A DNA stretch of 64,000 nucleotides. Origin: an uncultured Flavobacteriaceae bacterium (GTDB lineage: Bacteria; Bacteroidota; Bacteroidia; Flavobacteriales; Flavobacteriaceae). Shown piece after piece: positions 33,301 through 42,300 of the stretch. A program made the position numbers and the translations under genes. The stretch covers positions 434,001-498,000 of the forward strand of contig CALSPF010000001.1 in the NCBI GenBank assembly GCA_943788165.1, read 5' to 3'. The notes beneath the pieces are model-generated. The model worked only from the letters and a program-made list of their open reading frames with translations. It made no database searches and had not been told where the DNA came from. Position 1 is the stretch's first letter, and every line of letters starts with the position of its first letter.

Positions 33301-36300
33301 GAATTGTTGGTGATTGGAAAACACGCACAATTGTTATCGGTGCTCAAGATGGGCCAATAACCACCATTACAACTGTTGGTGTAGATCCCTTACCATTATG
33401 TCCAATTCCAGCTGCGGGTTATTCAACAACCTTAACTACTTTTGGACAAGCTGTTCGTTGGTTTGTGAATAGTCCAGCAGGCTTAACCACCAACACCACA
33501 TATCTTGCTTCAAATACTTTCTTTGAACTGCCAGCAAGTGGTACTTCTAGTGATAGCGTTGTGTTGGATTTCCGTCCAGGCTTCTCTGGAAATATTATTA
33601 TTTCTGTTGAACCTATTCCATGTCCAGGAGATCGTGTTAATTATGTAATTTCTATCCCTGAACCACCTCAAATTGATTTAACATCTGGGTTTAACTCTAA
33701 CAACAAAATTGTATGTAATAATACAGCTATTACAACCATTACCTACGAGATTGAAGGTGCTGCCAATTCTGTTTTATCAAGAGGCTTACCTGCAGGATTA
33801 CAAACTAGTCTAGACATAACCTCGCAACAAGTGAGCATATCGGTTGTAACTGTATCTCCTACAACTATCGGTAGAGATTATTCAATTTCAATCAATAATA
33901 TCCCATACCTCTTTACCACTACTGCTGGCGTAGCAGCAGCAAATGATCACATTGGCCTTGGATTAGCAGCAGCAATAAATTTAGGTACAAACGATTTCGT
34001 AGCGACCTATGCTGTAGGTAACATATCTATAGAGGTAGGTCCTACTGGTGCACCGGCACAGTCGTTTATTATTTCGACTTCTCAACCCCTGGATAGCTCT
34101 GTTACCTTTGGTGCTCCAATAGCTGTACCATTAAGTAAAATATTTACTATTTTTGGTGCTCCGTCTATAACGGGAACAGGATTATTTGTTTATAATTTAG
34201 AAACACAAGCCCCACAAGCTGGATGCGAAACAAAGATTGCTACTGGAACAATCCAAGTAATTCCTGACGCTAGTATTGCAATTTTACAAGGATCACCAAT
34301 CTATAATGATCTTTGCGGTATAAGTGATTTTAATGGAGTTAATTCAATTATTTTAGAGTATGAAGATGCATTTGATATTCAAATCCCTCTCACATCACCC
34401 GATCTTCTTCCAAATGGATTAACCTTAACTCGTTTAGGAGGTTTTTTTAATCGTTTTGAGATATCTGGTACATTGAATCAGGCTGTTCTTGTTCCTACAC
34501 AATGGAATGTTGACTTTGTTACTACAGGCGCAAATTGTGCAGAGGCAACCCAGCGTATTACTTTCAATATTTTACCAACACCAGCAGCAAGTATTACAAC
34601 GACTGCATCTTTAGGCACACTCAGAACAGTATGTGTTTCTGAAACAATAGTTCCCATTCGTTTTGAAATTCTAAATCCTGCCTTTACTTTAACCGTGACG
34701 CCAACAGGAACTGTTCCTTTCCCAACTGGAATTACAGGCCAAAGCTTCGCACAAAATCAAATTACTCGTGTTGAAATTATCCTGGCAGACCCCACCCCAC
34801 CAGCACCAGCAACAACTGTCATAAGTGATACCCATACGCTGAATATTAATGGAACTCCATATACTTCTAATTCGACAGGTACAGACAATATTACAGATTT
34901 AACAGCAAGGTTAGTAAGCGAGCTTAGCGTACAACTTTCCCCCACGATATTAGTAACCAATGATAATCCGTTCATTGAATTTGAAGCGGTTAATCCAGGT
35001 GTCGCCTTTTCTGTTGTATCCGGAGTAGTAAGTTCTAATTTAGTATTTCAAAATCCAGTAATTACTCAACCTCCAGCCTACTATGAAATTAGTGGTACTC
35101 CATCGGTAAATATTTCAACTACAACCAATTATGATTTTAACCTCCAATCTGTTGGAGCAGGGGGAGCTTGTTCAGGTTCGTTTGTCGCATCAGGAACAAT
35201 CACGGTGAACCCAACCACTTCAGCAGTTATTCACCCACTTAGTCCAAATGTTCAAAATCCTATCTTTTGTGATACAGGTGTAAGTGAAACTTCGCTTTTT
35301 CAAGCAGTCGGAAATCCGCTTACGGTCTCAAGAACACCAGCTACTCCAGCTTGGATAACTGCATCAATTACAAATCCGATTACACAAGAAATCACCGTTT
35401 TCTATAACCCACCAATACAAAACGTGACGACTACTGTATCGTTTACCTACGAATTTACGTTGATTGGAAATGTCTTTGGTTGTACAGCTACACCTACACC
35501 GATTACGGGTATTGTATCTATTAGCCCGCAAGATATTATCTCCTTTTCTGGTTCAGTTGGGGAGGACGCACAAAGTATTTGTGTTAATAACGATCCTTTT
35601 TTACCTTCTTTTACTCCAATCGTTTATGAATTGGCAGGAGGAGCAACAGCCGTTAGTACAATTAGCTATACTCAAGATGGTGGTGTTTCACAAAGTGGCT
35701 TACCTCCGGGGTTCACCTTAACTGTTATAGGAAGTACAGTAAGTATTACTGGAATTGCCACTGCAGCTGCTGCATCACCAACACAGCTATCAACATTATA
35801 TGAATACAGAATAGAAACGGGGCCAGGTGTTTGTGGAACAGATGTTATAACCGGTACAATCGAGGTGCATTCGGAACCTACACTTGTTTTGTCTTCTCCG
35901 ATAATCACCAACAATCAAGTCATTTGTGATAATACAGCCATTAATGATATTGTGTATGAGTTTGGAGGTGGTACAACAATGGTAATGTTTAGTTATACAG
36001 GTTCTAATACCTTAATGGGATTAGGTACACCTGGTATTACAGGCGCTACTTCTGGAACAACCCACTATGTCATTTCAGGTACACCAACGACTAATGTTAC
36101 TGAGTCGACCATTTATACCTATCAAATCCAGACTGTTGGAAGTAACTGCGCCACACCAGTAATCTTGACAGGAAGTATACAAATCGATCCAGTGGATGAT
36201 ATTAGCTTGATATCTTCACCTACAACAGAAAATCAAACTGTTTGTTTCATGGATCGTGATAATACGGGAGACTTGACTGCTGAGCTTTTTGCCCCAATAG

Positions 36301-39300
36301 AATACCAGTTGATTGGTGGAGCTGTTGGAGAAGCATATACTGTTACTTATACCCTAGATGGAGGACCTTCGATTGCTGGTCCCCCACCTGGATTAGGGAT
36401 TACAAACACACTGTCTAACACCATTTTAATAACGGGTAGTATTAGTGCCTCATCGACTTTTACGTCTTCTCCAACAGTGGTCTACACCTATTCCATTACT
36501 ACAGGAGGAGATTGCTCACCAGCAGTAACTGTTACGGGCGATATTACAGTTCTATCTCCGCCGATTCTGAGTTTAGTTTCTTCAGCTACAACAGCAAATC
36601 AAGTCATTTGTGATGTGACACCTATCGACAACATTATCTATGAAATTAGTGGTGGTGCAACAATGATGACCTTCAACTGGACGGGATCAAACACCTTGTT
36701 GGGAAGTGGAATTACTACTACGAATTTTGGCATTAACCAATTTAGAATCTCTGGCACACCAACGGTTAATGTAACTCAATCAACAATCTATACATATGAA
36801 CTTATTACAGTTGGAAGCGCATGTGTTTCTGAGGTGGTAATGACGGGTAGTATCCAGATTGATCCAACCGATGGACTTTCCTTAGTTTCTGCTGCTAATA
36901 CGGATAATCAAAGTATTTGTTTATTTGATAATGATAATGCTGGAAATGCAATTGCCAACACCTTTATTCCAATTGAATACCAATTAGAAGGTGGGGCAAT
37001 TGGAGCTCCCTACGTAATAACTTACCAATCAGATGGAGGTCCAGCTTTGCCTGGTCTTCCAACAGGATTAAATGCGACTTTAACCCCGTCCAATACGATT
37101 ATAATTAGCGGAACAGTTGTGGTGTCAACTACGTTCACTTCCTCCCCAACTTTGAACTACAATTACACCATTACCACCAGTGGCTCTTGTGTGACTGACA
37201 CTATAAGTGGAAATATTACTGTGTACTCTCCTCCAGTTATGGTGTTGACTAGCGGAGTAACCACAACAAATCAGAGTGGTTTCTTTAGTGTTTGTGATAA
37301 TATAGAACCAATTGCAGACATAGTTTATACTTTTGGAGGGGGAGCAACCACTGCTAACTTTAGTTGGACAGGACCAACGTTAACTGGAGTAAATCCGAGT
37401 ATTACTCCTGGAACAAACAATATGGTTATTTCAGGAACACCTGTTGTAAATATTGTTGCTACAACACAATATCCGTATCAAGTAACTACTGCAGGAAGTG
37501 CCTGTGTTTCTGAGGTTGTATATACCGGTGTAATCGAAGTGAAACCCCAAGAAATTTTAACACTAGCTTCTCTGCCAGCTACAGAAAACCAAACCATTTG
37601 TGCAGGTACAGGATCCAATACCTTAGATCCAATTATATATACCCTTGGGCAAGAAGCAACCAATGCAATTGTGACCTTTACACCACCTCTACCAGGAGTT
37701 GGTTTTACTGTTTCTGGTACGCAAGTAATAATTAGTGGTGTTGCAGCAGCAGCAGCCCAAGCTTCCAAAACAATAACTAACTATTTATATACAATTCAAA
37801 CCACAGGTTGTGGCAATGTATTAGGAAATAATCAAGATGGAGGAACAATTACAATTATTCCTACTCCAGTGATGGAACTTGCAAGTGGAGCCCCTAATTT
37901 TACTGTATGTAAATCTGATGTAGATGCCGACATTACCGATGTTGATTATGTATTTAATCCAGAATCAGGTGGATTCCCAATCATTACTTGGGATGTCTAT
38001 CCTGGATTTAATTTTAACTCAGTTTCAGGCGATCCAACCTTATACCGTTTATCCGGAGCCCCTTCTGTTAATATTTCATCGACTACTACTTATAACTATA
38101 CGATTACTCTTTCCACAACTTGTAATCCCGATGTTGTTCTAATCGGAGCAGTCACCATAGATCCGGGTCCCCAAATCATGAGTACATATATTGAAAATAA
38201 TTTAGTTACTAACATTTCTTGCTTTGGTGCCGATGATGGATCGATAGTTTTGGGTGATCCAACAGGTTTAGATTTCTTGAATGCTATTCAAAATGTTAAT
38301 TTAGGAACAGTTCAAGATTCAAGTGTGAGCTTTACAGGTACCATTACCTATGACGATATCTTCAGGGTGACAATTGATGGGACAGAATATACAACCCGCG
38401 GGGGGGAAATTAGTGCGGGAGTAACAATAACCTATTCACAAGCACAAGTAGTTAACGGTCTAGCTACCAGAATCAATAATAATCCATCTCAGAACAATTT
38501 ATTTGCAACGCAAAATGGATTTAATTTGAATGTTAATGGATTAACAGAAGGACTTGCATTTACGATTTCTGCTAATACAGGTGATACTTCCTTTGTAACG
38601 AATACGGTAACCACTTCGACCATTGCTGAATTTTATGCACCACAAGTTCAATGGTTATTACCAGACGGTGTCTCTACTATAACCGGATTAAATATTTATA
38701 ATTTAACTCCAGGAATCTATGAGCTTAACGTAAGTGTAGATAGTTGTTTATCGACGGCATCTTTTGAAATAAAAGAACCGACTGAACTAAGTTTTACTTC
38801 AGAAGTATGTAATAATGTACTGACTCTTACCGCCTCAGGAAGTATAATTGATCCTTTTGATTCTCCCGATTATGTATTTGAACTACAAGATAGGTTTGGA
38901 AGAATAGTCCCACCTGATGGAGGTGCAAGACCAGGAAATAACCCTGTTCAATACAGCGGCCTAGCCATAGAAGGGCTTTACACAATTCAGCTTTCAACAG
39001 CGACTTGTACCATGACGCCAACACCATTTCAAATGACTGGTGAAATACTACTAGATAGGGATATTATTGTCATTACACCTAGCTATTGTTCTACAGGAAC
39101 AGCCCAAGCAGGTAGTATTGTTACCTCACGTATTATTGGATTAACGCTTACCAATGCCTTGAGTGGTGGCTCAGGCTTCTATAACTATGTTTGGACGCGT
39201 TCAGATACTGGATCAGCTGTTGTTTATAGTGTTCAAAAAGATTTACTTAATGCTGCACCAGGAAACTATATATTGACCGTTACCGATCCGCTTTCTCCAA

Positions 39301-42300
39301 ACTGTGTGCCTAAAGTATTTACTGATCTAACAATCACTGGACCTCCACCGGTAGTATTAAATGGGGTAGAAACTGCACAATTCATTCCTCAAAGAGGAAT
39401 CGGTGGAACAACAACAGCAACTGTAGATTATGTCTATACCCTGACATGTAATGGAGATACAGATGCATCATTTGAATTACGTGCCGAAGGTGGATATCCA
39501 AATAGTATTTTGCAGATTGAAGCTATTTTTCCACCGGCTATAATTCCAATTAGTGGTCCAGTTGTTTCAATTGTGAACTTGCCAGCAGGTTTATATATCT
39601 TCCAGGCAACAGATACTAATCCCCCAGCAGGACAGGCTGCATGTACTGCTCAAATAACGGTTCGGATCGAGGAGCCTACTCAATATGAATTTGAACTTAC
39701 CAGCAACACTATGCCCACTTGTCCAGAAGATCTTGCTCTGGGTGGTCAATTAATTTATACGATATCCGGTGGAAATACAATTGCAGCACCTTATATAGTA
39801 AATTTAAATGGAGGTTTACTCTCAGCGCAAACTAACCTTGCAAATACAGTAGAATTCAATGGCATTGATGTAACTAATCCGTTGTTTAGAACAATTAATT
39901 CCATTGAAATCATTGATAGTTTTGGGTGTAGTTCGGGCGTTCTTTCCACTACATTTATTTTCGATGAGTTGTATCTCTATGAAGTAACTAATTTTTCTGC
40001 TGCGGATATTGACTGTACCACGGATACTTCCGGGGATTTAAGTTTCACTATTGCACCCGCTGCCATCAATCCTACAGCACCTCGAATTAGTAACCTGAAC
40101 CCTGCTGAAATGCACATAGAGGGAAGATCGATTGCCTATGACTATTACTTAACCATTAATGATGGAAATATAACTGCTACAGGAGATTTATTAATTAAAA
40201 ATCTTTTCTTACAGCAAGGTATTTATGACTATACAATAACAATGAATGGAAGCACTACCTGTGCCATAGCTAGTGATACTTTTACCATAACCAGTGTAAA
40301 TAATTCACAGTTATTTGTATCCCCTCCGGGTGTGCTTCAACCAGATTGTGGTGTTACTAGTCAAATTAGTTTGACTATAACAAATGAAATTACCCCAATG
40401 AGTATCGATTGGCAAGTCTTTACCACTACAACCAGCTCGACTCAAGATCCCATTACCGGTGTTACAACCAATGCTACAACTACACGAGCGTGGGCAGCAT
40501 TACCTGCTTATCAAGGTTACTTAGTACTTGATGATGTCCCCGCCGGTAAATATCGAGCGATTATATCAGATTCTCGAGATTCTGCTTGTTCGGGAGGAGT
40601 ATTCATTACACCAGACATCATCATTGCAGGGAGCAATAAACCCTATGATGTTGAGGTATTTAGTACTGATGTGCCTCAATGTCCAGAAGATCTTGCCTTA
40701 GGGGGTCAGCTGAGATATACAATTACAGGATATGATCCAATTGCAGCGCCTTATACCGTTAACTTGAATGGAGGACTATTAACGGCTTCTACTACTAACA
40801 ATATTGTTGAATTCAATAATATTGATGTAACCAATCCATTGACGAAAACAATTAATTTGATTGAAATTATCGATTTCAACGGCTGCAGTTCAGGTATTAT
40901 CAATGATGTTATTTTTACCTTTGATGATGTATTTCAGTATGACATAATTAATTTTTCAGTATCGAACATTGATTGTAGTCTAGCTTCTTCTGGAGAATTT
41001 AGCTTTGGAATTTATCCATCGGCAATCAATACCAATGCTCCTCAGATTTCTACATCAAATCCAGCTCTGTTATACATTCGAGGAGAAGGTGGGAACTATG
41101 AATACTATGAGACGATTACAACACCTAATGTAATGGTCGATAACTTTTTACAAGGAGATGATTATGTCTATTCTGTAACCCTAAATGGAACAACTACATG
41201 TGCTGTAGCAACTGGAACATTTACCATGAATGAAGCAAATAATGATCAACTGTTAGTAAAAAAACCAGAAGTAACCTTGCCGGGTTGTGGTATAGCCCAG
41301 AGCCAAATCAAGTTGACTATTTCAAATTTTGTTCCGCCATTGAACATTGAGTGGTATGAGTTAATTTCTACAACTACATCAACTATAAATTCACTTACTG
41401 GAAATACCGACAATTCAACGACAACCACAGCTTATAGTCCTATAGAAAGCTATCGAGGTTTTTCAATTTTGAATAACGTTCCAAAGGGAATCTATCGTGC
41501 GATCATAACAGACGATAGAATTAATTCTTGTTCCGGTGGGGGGTTTGTTACCCCTAATATCCTTATCTCTGAAGCAAATATTTCTATAAGTAGCTATAGA
41601 ACTACTGAAAATATTCCTGCTATAGGCGCTGGAGAGTGTAAGAATTATCCAGACCCTTCTACAGGACTAATTAATTGGGATACAGCAAGAGATTCTTACA
41701 CAAATGATGTGTTCTTCAATGTAAATCTTAATTCAAACCGATCTGGTAATGTAACTCAAACTGGGAATACAGGAATATATATGTCATTGATTGGCCCAGA
41801 TGGAGCAACAGTCCCATTAAATAAACCATCAATTTTTGGTGGACGAATTGTCACAAATAGTAGTGGACGATTTTTATCTCTTGAACAACCCAGTTTTACC
41901 TATCGCTTTAAAAACTTACCTTCTGGAAATTATATCCTCACAGTAGAAGAAAATGTGGATGGCACAAATTTGATCCCATGTACAGAAGTGTTTTTCTTTA
42001 CACTTCGCGAATACTTACCTATCCAATATATTGGAGATACAATATTTAAAACCGATCTATGTACAGGCTATGCACAAGGAGGAATACGTGCCGCTGCCAC
42101 AGGAGGAAATCCGTTTATTATAGATGGAATACAAACTTATCAATATGAGTGGACTTATACACCAAACGATCCAAACCTATCGTCTCAGGTCTACTATGAT
42201 GATTTTCTTGAAAGAGCCTTACCAGGGAGCTATTGTTTACGTATCCTAGACAAGAATGGACATTCCTATTGCTCCTGCGATGCGAATGAAACCTCCCCAA

